From positions 1-16,790 of the forward strand of contig JAISMA010000108.1 of assembly GCA_031276985.1 (NCBI GenBank): a stretch of DNA of 16,790 bases. The letters are read 5' to 3'. The translations under genes were made by a program, and so were the position numbers. This document shows, in pieces, positions 8,091 through 15,393 of the stretch. The notes beneath the pieces are model-generated. The model was not told the DNA's origin and did no database searches. It saw only the letters and a program-made list of their open reading frames with translations. How positions within the stretch are numbered: position 1 is the stretch's first letter; every line of letters starts with the position of its first letter. This DNA comes from Helicobacteraceae bacterium (GTDB lineage Bacteria > Campylobacterota > Campylobacteria > Campylobacterales > SZUA-545).

Positions 8091-8253
8091 ACGAGATAGC
8101 TTGCTTGCGAGCGCAAAACGCGGAGGAATGCGGGCGTCTATTTCTCAATTAACGATCGTATTCATAAATTAAACGAGCGGGCTGATCATCATTCTCGCGC
8201 CAAAGCGTCCGCTTGCTTGACGCTTTCATTTTCGCGAAAATCCAACATTTGCG

Positions 8254-8280
8254 TCATTCCCGCGAAGGCGGGAATCTAGC
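8254..8280 (+). repeat. dRS3-like repeat, forward copy
   Basis: ATTCCC-N8-GGGAAT at 8256-8275 has the exact form of the neisserial dRS3 core (ATTCCC, eight variable bases, GGGAAT). It lies within TCATTCCCGCGAAGGCGGGA and is followed by ATCTAG. The arms form a stem. Similar units occur widely in bacterial intergenic DNA, so the likeness need not mean shared descent with Neisseria. Confidence 0.7.
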
Positions 8281-8346
8281 ATTAAGAAATTCGCAGACCA
8301 ACCGCCAATCGTCGCGGGCTAATCCCCGCGATTCCAGCACCGCTCT

Positions 8347-8379
8347 CGTCATTCTACGCGAAGTTGCAGAATCCAAAAA
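8347..8379 (+). repeat. GTCATTCTACGCG-type repeat, copy 2
   Basis: CGTCATTCTACGCGAAGTTG followed by CAGAATCC pairs imperfectly with itself (ATTCT against AGAAT). It matches the copy at 7832 over most of its length, including the trailing ATCGCAAAGCG. Translation of this unit gives the well-known spurious peptide LREVAES. Confidence 0.6.
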
Positions 8380-8425
8380 TCGCAAAGCGATGGCGAGTTT
8401 TTATGATCCGCAATTGTCTTAAATA

Positions 8426-8453
8426 CTGGATTCCCGCCTTCGCTGGAATGACT
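8426..8453 (-). repeat. dRS3-like repeat, inverted copy
   Basis: On the minus strand this reads TCATTCCAGCGAAGGCGGGA followed by ATCCAG. It differs from the forward copy at 8254 by one base in the core and one in the tail. The two copies face each other about 150 bases apart, like the ends of a small composite element. Confidence 0.65.
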
Positions 8454-8484
8454 GAAATGCGGCAATGACGGGATAGGTGAAAGG

Positions 8485-8568
8485 GTGAAATCGCGCGGAA
8501 AGCTGGTGGATTTGGTTGCGGAGCTGGGGCGTGAAGGTTGGGTGATTGAGCTAATTTGCGCGGTTTGA
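8485..8568 (+). CDS. doubtful 27-codon GTG-start ORF
   Basis: GTG at 8485 opens 27 codons ending in TGA at 8566-8568. The peptide contains an amphipathic stretch, KLVDLVAELGREGWVIEL. AAAGG overlaps the region just before the start but sits too close for a good ribosome site. It may be a fragment of a lost gene or chance. I recognise no family. Confidence 0.12.
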   Translation: MKSRGKLVDLVAELGREGWVIELICAV

Positions 8569-8592
8569 TTCTACATATTCAAAAAAATGATC

Positions 8593-8621
8593 TTGAATTT
8601 ATGTGAAATGGGCGGTATAAT
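8593..8621 (+). promoter_or_regulatory. near-consensus sigma-70 promoter
   Basis: TTGAAT (8593-8598) and a perfect TATAAT (8616-8621) are separated by 17 bases, the ideal spacing. Transcription should start near 8628. It drives the structured leader and, if read through, the TPR gene. It is the best promoter in the window. Confidence 0.75.
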
Positions 8622-8662
8622 GCGCCGATAATTTGCATCCAAAGTCAAGGAAGGGTTAGGTT

Positions 8663-8746
8663 ATGACGACGCAAGCAAAACAAGTTTCGCAAATCGTTTT
8701 TTCTGAAGCCGAAGGCTTCAGTTTCTCTCTCTCGGTAGTCCGTTAG
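8663..8746 (+). CDS. 27-codon leader ORF
   Basis: ATG at 8663 opens 27 codons ending in TAG at 8744-8746. GGAAGG (8649-8654) is a good ribosome site 8 bases ahead. The peptide starts MTTQAKQVSQ and ends FSFSLSVVR. The terminator-like hairpin lies inside it, at about codons 14-20, so ribosomes on this frame would disrupt the hairpin, as in attenuators. The serine and phenylalanine codons near the end are not dense enough to name a sensed amino acid. It may equally be a chance frame in a small RNA. Confidence 0.35.
   Translation: MTTQAKQVSQIVFSEAEGFSFSLSVVR
8703..8733 (+). terminator. intrinsic terminator-like hairpin in the leader
   Basis: CTGAAGCCGAAGGCTTCAG is a perfect 8-base stem with a GAA loop, followed by TTTCTCTCTCTC. 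The pyrimidine tract is T-rich but interrupted by C, so termination is probably partial. That suits attenuation or a small-RNA end. Confidence 0.45.
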
Positions 8747-8810
8747 TTTTTTGTTTTCTCGCAACTTGCAATCCTAACTTAACGCAATCAATCACACGCA
8801 GGAGGACAAT

Positions 8811-9254
8811 ATGAAAACGCTGTCTAACATCAGGTTTGGAGCAGTCGCAAAGGCGTTGATCGCTCTTTGCTTAACGTCGGCTTTTGCGTTTGGCGCGGAT
8901 AACGCCGCAGAGGAAGCGTTTAATCGCGGTTTGGCGGCGTATAATCGCGGCGATTTGCAGGAAGCAGTCAAACAATATACGCAAGCGATTAAGATTGATC
9001 CGAAATATGCGGACGCTTACTACAATCGCGGACTTGCTTACGCCAATTTAGGCGATACAAGCAAAGCGATTGCGGATTGGACGCAAGCGATCAAGATCGA
9101 TCCGAGCTTTGCGTTGGCTTACAACAATCGCGCGGCCGCTTTTGGCGTACTGGGCGATCTAAAAAACGCGACAAAAGACGCTCGCAAAGCATGCGAACTT
9201 GGTAATTGCAAAGCATTGCAGGTTTTGGCGCAAGAAAAACTATTGCGCGACTAA
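8811..9254 (+). CDS. periplasmic TPR-repeat protein
   Basis: The 147-residue protein has a signal peptide (MKTLSNIRFGAVAK, hydrophobic core, cut after AFA or FGA near 26-29). Three tetratricopeptide repeats follow at about 33-66, 67-100 and 101-134, with typical signatures (FNRGLAAYNRGDLQEAVKQY; YYNRGLAYANLGDTSKAI; YNNRAAAFGVLGDLKNA). It ends with a two-cysteine KACELGNCKAL tail. A cysteine at residue 20 lacks a proper lipobox, so a soluble periplasmic protein is more likely than a lipoprotein. TPRs bind partner proteins, but the partner is unknown. AGGAGG (8800-8805) is a strong ribosome site that fixes the start. It lies downstream of the leader RNA and converges with the permease gene. Confidence 0.88.
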   Translation: MKTLSNIRFGAVAKALIALCLTSAFAFGADNAAEEAFNRGLAAYNRGDLQEAVKQYTQAIKIDPKYADAYYNRGLAYANLGDTSKAIADWTQAIKIDPSFALAYNNRAAAFGVLGDLKNATKDARKACELGNCKALQVLAQEKLLRD

Positions 9255-9283
9255 ACCTGCGGCGGCGATTGACGCGGTAAAAT

Positions 9284-9299
9284 CGTTAATAAATTAACG
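9284..9299. terminator. possible bidirectional hairpin between convergent genes
   Basis: CGTTAATAAATTAACG is a perfect 16-base inverted repeat lying between the convergent ends of the TPR gene and the permease gene. It is AT-rich and no T-run follows on either strand, so termination strength is doubtful. Confidence 0.3.
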
Positions 9300-9325
9300 C
9301 GGAAAAACGCGAAAAACGGTTAAAG

Positions 9326-10531
9326 TTATTCGTTGCGTAAAACGTCCAGCGCGTCGGTTTGCGCCGCTTTTCTCGCGGGATACCAAGCGCTAAACAGCAC
9401 GATCGCAAACGCGCCCGCTACGATAAGCGAAAAATCAAGCAAAGAGGGATCAAGCGGCAGTTTATCGGTGCCATAAACGTCCGCGGGCAACTCGATAATT
9501 TTGAAGCGACCAAGCGCCCACAACGCCGCGCCGCCAAGCGCCGAGCCAACCGCGATACCCGCCGTTCCGATTGTCGCGCCTAACGCGAAAAAGATTTTGC
9601 CGATTTCGCGCGAAGTCGCGCCTAGCGAGGTTAGCAGCGCGATCTCTTTTCTGCGGTTAATCGTGGTCATAAGCAAAGATGAGACGATATTAAGCGCCGC
9701 GACAAGCACGATCAGCATTAAAACCAAAAACAACGCGCGTTTTTCAAGCTCCAACGCGCCGAATAAATTGGCGTTTTCCTGCCACCAGCCCCTAACGCTA
9801 ACTTTCGCGCCCACCGCTTTTTTGATCTGATCGATAACGATCGTCGGTTCTTTGGCGTCGATATGCGCGCCGTGATACTCGCCTTTTTCAACGCCGAGCA
9901 ATACGCGCAGATCGTCGTATCGCGCGTAAAAATAGGCTTTGTCGTAGGCGCGCAAACCGGATTCAAACGTCCCCGCGATTGCGAAGCGTTTCATAACGGG
10001 CGTTAACGCGAGTCCCGCGGGTTGGGCGCGGGTGAAAATTACGAGTAGTTTTTCGTTTTCTGCGAGGGCGAATTCGTCCGCCAAACCTTTGCCCGCGATC
10101 GCTTCAAAGGGCGCGTAGTTTTCTTTTGTAACGGCGCGATCGAAAATGGAATTGACCTTGCGCTCGGCTTCAAAATCCACGCCAAAAACGATATGCCCTT
10201 CCATCATACCGCCCTTTCGGCTCATCGCGCCCGCTCGCAAATACGGACTAAATTTCAAATCAGGAAATTTAGCGCGAAGGCGATCGATTAGCGCTTCGTC
10301 GATCGTGTCGCCGTGTTGCGCGCTAAGCGTAATTGGATAATTCATCACAAACAGCTTTTCGCGGAACTCGTTGGTAAAACCGTTCATAATCGCCATTGCC
10401 ACGATTAGCACCATAACGCCGATCGCCACGCCTAAAAACGCCAATATCGCCGCGATCGATATAAACGGCTGCGCGGGATCGAAGCGAAGATAGCGCCGAA
10501 CGATAAAGCCCGTCAAGCCTTTTTTGGGCAT
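9326..10531 (-). CDS. lolE: LolC/LolE-type lipoprotein-releasing ABC transporter permease
   Basis: This 401-residue inner-membrane subunit would work with a LolD-type ATPase to release lipoproteins from the inner membrane for delivery to the outer membrane. It has the family layout: N-terminal helix (about 24-49) after RRYLRF, a large periplasmic domain (about 50-260), then three helices near 266-288, 313-341 and 366-384. The RKEIALLTSLGA loop (294-305) is the usual ATPase-contact region. LPADVYGTDKLPL near 348 and the LRNE end also fit LolC/LolE. Campylobacterota usually have one such permease, so lolC versus lolE is nominal. Its ATG lies 6 bases after the secA stop with no clear ribosome site, which suggests translational coupling. 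No lolD or lolA is in view. Confidence 0.9.
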   Translation of the reverse strand: MPKKGLTGFIVRRYLRFDPAQPFISIAAILAFLGVAIGVMVLIVAMAIMNGFTNEFREKLFVMNYPITLSAQHGDTIDEALIDRLRAKFPDLKFSPYLRAGAMSRKGGMMEGHIVFGVDFEAERKVNSIFDRAVTKENYAPFEAIAGKGLADEFALAENEKLLVIFTRAQPAGLALTPVMKRFAIAGTFESGLRAYDKAYFYARYDDLRVLLGVEKGEYHGAHIDAKEPTIVIDQIKKAVGAKVSVRGWWQENANLFGALELEKRALFLVLMLIVLVAALNIVSSLLMTTINRRKEIALLTSLGATSREIGKIFFALGATIGTAGIAVGSALGGAALWALGRFKIIELPADVYGTDKLPLDPSLLDFSLIVAGAFAIVLFSAWYPARKAAQTDALDVLRNE

Positions 10532-10537
10532 GCGCGT

Positions 10538-13114
10538 TTAGCCGTTTGGAGCGAAAGCGCCGCGTTTTGGTCCCGATTGTCCGCAACAGTTTTTGTACTT
10601 TTTGCCGCTTCCGCAAGGGCATGGCGCGTTGCGCGGAATTTTTTTCTCGATCTTAACTTGAGCGCGGGCGTTTGCGTTAGAGCCGCTATAACTCAAACTC
10701 TCCTCTTTGGCGGCTTGCTCCATTTTCTCGCGCATTCGGTTGATTGCCTCTTGCTCGTCGCGGGTTCTAAATCTGATTCCAAACAGCGTTTTCACGATTG
10801 CGAATTTCAGATTTGCCGTAAGCTCGTTGAAAAGCTGATAGCTCTCTTTTTTGTACTCGACAAGCGGATCTTTTTGGTTGTAACCTCTTAAACCTATGCC
10901 CGTTTTTAACACGTCCATTTGATATAGATGTTCGCGCCACATTTCGTCTAAGCTTTGCAAGTACAAAATCCGCTCGATTTCGCTACGTTGTTCGGGCGCT
11001 AAAACGGAGATTTTTTGCTCGTAACGCTCGATCGCGTTCGTTTCGATCAGATTGCGAAGTTCTTCGGCGCTTGTCGGTTGGTTTACGCTTTGAATTTCAA
11101 GTTTTAGCTCCTCAAGCAGCGTTTTCGTTAATTTGTCGATTGGAAACTCTTCAGGCGCGATACCTTCCATAATGCCGCACTCGTTAAACAGCGCGTCAAG
11201 ATAAAAGCGTATATTCTCCATGATCTTTTGGCGTATATCGACGTCTGGCGTTAGCAACTCGCGGCGAAAAGCGTAGATTAGCTTTCGTTGCGCGTTCGCC
11301 ACGTCGTCGTATTCCAGCAGGTGTTTTCGCGCCTCGAAATGCATGGATTCCACCCGTTTTTGCGCCTTTTCCACAGCGCGGGTAACCATGCCCGAATCGA
11401 TATAATCGCCGTGCTTCACGCCTAAACGAGTCATAATGCTTTTAATGCGATCGGAGCCAAAAATTCTTAAAAGATTATCCTCTAGCGACAGATAAAATCG
11501 GCTTTCGCCCGGATCGCCCTGCCTGCCCGATCGCCCGCGCAACTGATTATCTATGCGGCGCGATTCGTGCCGTTCCGTACCGATAATAAACAAGCCGCCA
11601 AGTTTTCTCGTTTCGTCGTCGAGTTTTATATCAACTCCGCGCCCCGCCATATTGGTGGCGATCGTAACCATAGATTTTTGCCCCGCCTGCGCGATAATCT
11701 GCGCCTCTTTTTCATGCTGTTTGGCGTTTAGCACGTTATGCGGAATCTTTGCGCTCGTTAGCCGTTTTGATAGCGCTTCGCTTTTTTCTATGCTGATCGT
11801 GCCTACTAAAACGGGTTGTCCTTTTTTGTGAAGCGTTTTGATCTGCTCGATTACGGCTTCATGCTTTTCGGCTTCAGAGCGGTAGATTAGATCGTTGTAA
11901 TCTTTGCGGATTACGGGGACGTTGGTCGGAATCGATATAACTTCAAGCGAATAGATTTGGCTAAACTCGCTCGCTTCGGTTTGCGCCGTTCCCGTCATGC
12001 CCGCTAGTTTTTTGTATAGCCTGAAATAGTTTTGAAAGGTAATATCCGCAAGCGTTTGGCTTTCTTCTTTGATCGCCACGCCCTCTTTTGCTTCCAGCGC
12101 CTGATGCAATCCTTCCGAATAGCGTCGTCCCGTCGAAAGTCGTCCCGTAAATTCGTCGACGATAACGATCTCGCCCTCTTTGACGACGTAATGCACGTCT
12201 TTTTCAAACAGATAACGCGCTTTAAGCGCCTGATCTAAGTGGTGCGCTAATACCGCATGCTCTAGATCGTAGAGATTTTCCACGCCAAAAAGTTTTTGCG
12301 CCTTTTCCACGCCGCTATCGGTAATCATTACGACGCGGTTTTTCTCGTCGATCGTGAAATCTTCGTCTTTTACGAGTTTTTTCGCCGTTTCGTCGGCTTG
12401 AGCGTAGTGCGAGATTTTGCGATTTGTGGGGCCGGAGATAATTAGCGGCGTTCGCGCCTCGTCGATCAATATGCTGTCGACCTCGTCGACGATCGCGTAG
12501 TTGTGTTCGCGTTGCGTCATTTCGGCTAGGCTGTATTTCATATTGTCGCGCAGATAATCGAAGCCAAATTCGTTGTTCGTGCCGTAGGTAATATCAGCGG
12601 CGTACGCGGCGGAGCGCTCTTCGCCAAGCGGCAGATCGCTTGTCAAAACGCCGACGCTAAAGCCTAGAAAGTTATACAAAACTCCCATTTCCGCGCCGTC
12701 GCGCTTTGCCAAATAGTCGTTGACGGTTACGACGTGCGCGCCCTTGCCGCCTAGCGCGTTCAGGATTACGGGAAGCGTGGCGACAAGCGTTTTGCCTTCG
12801 CCCGTTTTCATCTCCGCGATCCGCCCTTCGTTCAAAGCCAAGCCGCCGATAATCTGGACGTCGAAATGGCGCATATTCAAAACGCGCTTGGAGGCTTCGC
12901 GGGTTATGGCGAAGCTCTCGTTTAGAACGGCGTCGAGCGTCTCGCCGTTTTTTACTCGATCGCGCAACGCCTCAAACGCCGCTTTGAGATTGTCGTCGCC
13001 GAGTTCGGCGTATTTGGCTTCCAGCGCGTTAATCGCCGCGAGGCGCTTGCCGTAGCGCTTCAGCTCTTTGTCGTTGCGCGTGCCTAGCATTTTGGTAAAA
13101 ATCGCTTTGATCAT
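10538..13114 (-). CDS. secA: SecA preprotein translocase ATPase
   Basis: SecA is the ATP-driven motor that pushes unfolded preproteins through SecYEG. The 858-residue length is typical. Walker A is MKTGEGKT (102-109) and Walker B VDEVD (209-213), with DEAR at 218-221. The FGFDYLRDNM stretch, the TGTAQTEASEF motif, IATNMAGRGVDIKL and GRSGRQGDPGESRF are all present, so both nucleotide-binding folds look intact. The C-terminus keeps the zinc-binding CPCGSGKKYKNCC motif (cysteines 832, 834, 843, 844), used for SecB and lipid contact. AAGG about 10 bases before the ATG supports the start. It lies 70 bases after the propeller protein gene and directly before the permease gene on the same strand. 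Confidence 0.98.
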   Translation of the reverse strand: MIKAIFTKMLGTRNDKELKRYGKRLAAINALEAKYAELGDDNLKAAFEALRDRVKNGETLDAVLNESFAITREASKRVLNMRHFDVQIIGGLALNEGRIAEMKTGEGKTLVATLPVILNALGGKGAHVVTVNDYLAKRDGAEMGVLYNFLGFSVGVLTSDLPLGEERSAAYAADITYGTNNEFGFDYLRDNMKYSLAEMTQREHNYAIVDEVDSILIDEARTPLIISGPTNRKISHYAQADETAKKLVKDEDFTIDEKNRVVMITDSGVEKAQKLFGVENLYDLEHAVLAHHLDQALKARYLFEKDVHYVVKEGEIVIVDEFTGRLSTGRRYSEGLHQALEAKEGVAIKEESQTLADITFQNYFRLYKKLAGMTGTAQTEASEFSQIYSLEVISIPTNVPVIRKDYNDLIYRSEAEKHEAVIEQIKTLHKKGQPVLVGTISIEKSEALSKRLTSAKIPHNVLNAKQHEKEAQIIAQAGQKSMVTIATNMAGRGVDIKLDDETRKLGGLFIIGTERHESRRIDNQLRGRSGRQGDPGESRFYLSLEDNLLRIFGSDRIKSIMTRLGVKHGDYIDSGMVTRAVEKAQKRVESMHFEARKHLLEYDDVANAQRKLIYAFRRELLTPDVDIRQKIMENIRFYLDALFNECGIMEGIAPEEFPIDKLTKTLLEELKLEIQSVNQPTSAEELRNLIETNAIERYEQKISVLAPEQRSEIERILYLQSLDEMWREHLYQMDVLKTGIGLRGYNQKDPLVEYKKESYQLFNELTANLKFAIVKTLFGIRFRTRDEQEAINRMREKMEQAAKEESLSYSGSNANARAQVKIEKKIPRNAPCPCGSGKKYKNCCGQSGPKRGAFAPNG

Positions 13115-13146
13115 ATAACGTCAGCCTTGAGAGTGATAAAGCGCGG

Positions 13147-13155
13147 ATTTTAGCA
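13147..13155 (-). promoter_or_regulatory. extended -10 promoter for secA
   Basis: On the minus strand TGCTAAAAT is an extended -10 element (TGN plus TAAAAT). No -35 is evident, as is common in Campylobacterota. The start would be near 13140, giving a 5' untranslated region of about 26 bases. secA and the permease gene may therefore be transcribed separately from the upstream propeller gene. Confidence 0.5.
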
Positions 13156-13184
13156 TAGCGGCAGTTAAGGCGCGGCGCGAGAGG

Positions 13185-15368
13185 CTAACCGCGCGGCGGT
13201 TGCGGTTTTGCGACGGGTTTGGCAAACGGCGAGGTAACGATATTCGGTATAAGCGGATAGCGCAGAAAATTGGGATTTTTGAACTCCCTAAACGGCGTTA
13301 AGAGCCGCTCCTGATCGTATTTTTTGGCGATTAACTCGATTTCGCTGTCAAGTCCAAAGCGGGCGACGTAGTTTTTTAGGGCGTTGAGCCAGTGGTTGGC
13401 GCGCATTTTTGAGCCAAGCGCGTCGATTTGTTCCAAATAGAGCGTTTTATATACGCCGATCGCGCGGTTGGACGAAAACGGATTTGTTAAAAACGGGCGA
13501 AGCGCCTTATCCACCGCTTCAAAACTTCTTTTTGTCGCAAACAGATGCGCGGCTTTGAAGCGCTCGCTTAGCGTTTTGTCCAATCGTTTATAAGCGGCGG
13601 TCGTAATCAAAAACGGATTTTTCATCGCCGCCTGCATTGCCGCGCCGTACTGTTTGGCGCTTACGATCTCGTTAAAACGCTCTACAATATCTAATTTATC
13701 GAACTCTATTTTGAGCGTTGGCGCGTCGTTTTTGGCGTTTTCTTTCAAGAATTTAGCTATCGCGATCGCCTCGTCGTATCTGCCCGCCGACATTAAGCCG
13801 AAAAAGCGCTCTTCTTCTTTTTTGATCATCTCTTGGTAAGCAAGAACTGGAGGCGAATCTTTTAACATTCTGAACTTGTCTATAAGCCTAGCCAAATCTA
13901 ACCAATCTTTGCGATCGTAAGCGTTTTGCGCCCGCTTAAAAATTTCGGGATTTTTGAGCATATTTTTTATCGCCGATTCTTTGATTGGCACTTTCATATA
14001 AAGCGATAGATCGTCTCTGGCTTTTTTTGGATCTGGATTGTCGCCGTTTAGATTGTTTAGCGCTTCGTTAAATTGCGTTTTGAAGCGCTCTTCTAGCATA
14101 TTAAACAGCGGCAGTTTGCGGTAGAAATCGCCTTCGTTGGCAAGCGCGTAAGCCTCGTAGTACTGCCCCGATTGCATTAGCTGCCAGAAGGTGGTTACTT
14201 TGGCGGCGTGCTTTGCCGCGAAGTCAAAACGCGCGTAATAGATCGGATATTGCAACAGATCGCCCATATCGGATTTTGCCGCGTCTATTTTGCCCTGCGC
14301 GATATTTAGCGCCGCTTTTGCGAAGCGCTCGTCAAACTGCGCGTCCATATTGTCCATTAACCCCGCCGCGCCGAATTTCAAAATAGGATTAGCCTGCATA
14401 AGCTCGTATACGGCGGACATATTTCGTTGCGCGATCAGCTCTTTGAATCTTTCGCGTCCAATCGATAGATCTATCGCGGCGATACGCCCGTCTTCAAAAG
14501 CGAAATAGATCGTCTCCGCGCGCCGTTTTATATCCACGATCGCCGCCTTGGAGTTGAAAACGGGTTCTTTGTCGGGTTCGCTTGCGCTTAGATCGACTAA
14601 ATATAAGTATCCGGCTTTATCGGAAACAAAGCAAAATTGATCGTTTTTGTCGACGTATATGACGATTGGCCAGTTGATCGTTACGATAAGCTCTCTAGCG
14701 ACGTATCCGCTAATTGGATCAAATAGGAAAACGCGGTTATCCCTGCCGCCCACGACAAGCAGCGAAGTCTGGTTCAAAAACGCTATGGCGCAGACGACTT
14801 CTTTATTAAGATAATCGCACAAAACGGAAAATCTGTTCAGATCGTAAATGGTTATGTTTTTTTTGAAGCTGGCGTAAGCGATCAGCGACGAATCGCCGTT
14901 AAAAGCTACGGCGGAAATATACTCGTTGCAGCGCGGCGCGATCGTTAAAAGTTTGCCCATATCGACGCGATAAACGCACACCCGCCCGTCGTTGTCGCCG
15001 ACGGCAAGCGCCGAGCAATCGGGCGAAAACGCCGATACTTCCGTAGCCGCCGCAGACCACTCCAGCTCCGCTTTTTGCGCGAAACAGAGCGCGGTTTTGT
15101 CGTATTCAAACAGGATTGTTTTCGTCTCTTTGGGAAAATAAAGGCACAGAAAATCGCCGTCCGAAGAGTCGCCGCGAAAATAGGCGTACGTCTCTTTTTG
15201 CTCCTCGTTTTCGTCGTCTTGACTAAAAGATTGCGTCCGCGTCGGTTTGCAAGCGACGGGATCAAGAAAATGGATTACGCTCTTGTTGCTTAGAAGCGCG
15301 ACGACGTTTTGACTTATGATCATGTGATGAATCGGGGCGGATATTCTAAACTCTTGGTTAAACTCCAT
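13185..15368 (-). CDS. cytoplasmic WD40-like beta-propeller plus alpha-solenoid protein
   Basis: The 727-residue protein has no signal peptide or membrane helix. Residues 11-302 read as about seven propeller blades (near 11-40, 70-100, 108-142, 150-184, 190-224, 233-265, 273-302), with WD40-like patterns such as FSPDCSALAVGDNDGRVCVY and FLNQTSLLVVGGRDNRVFLF. From 305 to about 690 it is almost all helical. Loosely repeated units open with ERF and carry alternating hydrophobic residues (ERFFGLMSAGRYDEAIAIAK; VERFNEIVSAKQYGAAMQAA; ERFKAAHLFATKRSFEAVDK). A proline-rich tail ends KPQPPRG. This propeller-then-solenoid order is that of scaffold proteins. The function is unknown. GGAAGG 6 bases before the ATG, with a TATAAT box upstream, supports the start. 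Confidence 0.85.
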   Translation of the reverse strand: MEFNQEFRISAPIHHMIISQNVVALLSNKSVIHFLDPVACKPTRTQSFSQDDENEEQKETYAYFRGDSSDGDFLCLYFPKETKTILFEYDKTALCFAQKAELEWSAAATEVSAFSPDCSALAVGDNDGRVCVYRVDMGKLLTIAPRCNEYISAVAFNGDSSLIAYASFKKNITIYDLNRFSVLCDYLNKEVVCAIAFLNQTSLLVVGGRDNRVFLFDPISGYVARELIVTINWPIVIYVDKNDQFCFVSDKAGYLYLVDLSASEPDKEPVFNSKAAIVDIKRRAETIYFAFEDGRIAAIDLSIGRERFKELIAQRNMSAVYELMQANPILKFGAAGLMDNMDAQFDERFAKAALNIAQGKIDAAKSDMGDLLQYPIYYARFDFAAKHAAKVTTFWQLMQSGQYYEAYALANEGDFYRKLPLFNMLEERFKTQFNEALNNLNGDNPDPKKARDDLSLYMKVPIKESAIKNMLKNPEIFKRAQNAYDRKDWLDLARLIDKFRMLKDSPPVLAYQEMIKKEEERFFGLMSAGRYDEAIAIAKFLKENAKNDAPTLKIEFDKLDIVERFNEIVSAKQYGAAMQAAMKNPFLITTAAYKRLDKTLSERFKAAHLFATKRSFEAVDKALRPFLTNPFSSNRAIGVYKTLYLEQIDALGSKMRANHWLNALKNYVARFGLDSEIELIAKKYDQERLLTPFREFKNPNFLRYPLIPNIVTSPFAKPVAKPQPPRG

Positions 15369-15380
15369 TTACAGCCTTCC

Positions 15381-15391
15381 GATATATTATA
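15381..15391. promoter_or_regulatory. shared -10 region for two divergent genes
   Basis: The 25 bases between the two start codons contain GATATATTATA. On the minus strand it gives TATAAT, placing a start near 15379 just ahead of the GGAAGG ribosome site of the propeller gene. On the plus strand TATATT or GATATA lies only 5-7 bases before the ATG at 15394, so that message would be leaderless. Neither direction has a good -35. Confidence 0.45.
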
Positions 15392-15393
15392 AG

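Larger units (their letters stand above)
7769..8592. other. intergenic mosaic of dispersed repeats
   Basis: About 820 bases lack a convincing gene and consist largely of short repeated modules. These are GTCATTCCC/GTCATTCTA units in both orientations, two copies of a 20-base hairpin, and GCGGGCTGAT at 7918 and 8177 with GCGGGCTAAT at 8314, each soon followed by a CATTC unit. Apparent ORFs at 7958-8152 and 8213-8422 encode peptides typical of translated repeats (HSREGGN, LREVAES). The region looks like repeated insertion of repeat units, not a decayed gene. Confidence 0.65.
8628..8780 (+). ncRNA. structured leader RNA or small RNA upstream of the TPR gene
   Basis: Three nested pairings can form in the transcript: GTTAGG (8655-8660) with CCTAAC (8773-8778), CAAGTT (8681-8686) with AACTTG (8763-8768), and the hairpin at 8703-8721. 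With a strong promoter just upstream and a terminator-like hairpin inside, this could be a free small RNA of about 105 bases, or a cis-acting attenuator in a 183-base leader. I match it to no known riboswitch class. The outer pairings are only six bases each. Confidence 0.35.

Noticed and set aside
7958..8152. 64-codon ORF between repeats
   Set aside because: It spans repeat units and a 20-base hairpin, has no ribosome site and shows no protein-like pattern.
8213..8422. 69-codon ORF across the repeats
   Set aside because: Its peptide holds HSREGGN and LREVAES, which arise from translating GTCATTCCC and GTCATTCTACGCG repeats. It is not a real gene.
7769..8592. possible CRISPR array in the repeat-rich gap
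   Set aside because: Repeats are irregular in spacing, orientation and sequence, with no constant repeat-spacer period and no cas genes.
13115..13184. terminator between the propeller gene and secA
   Set aside because: GC-rich bases can form only a short 5-base stem with no T-run, so there is too little support.
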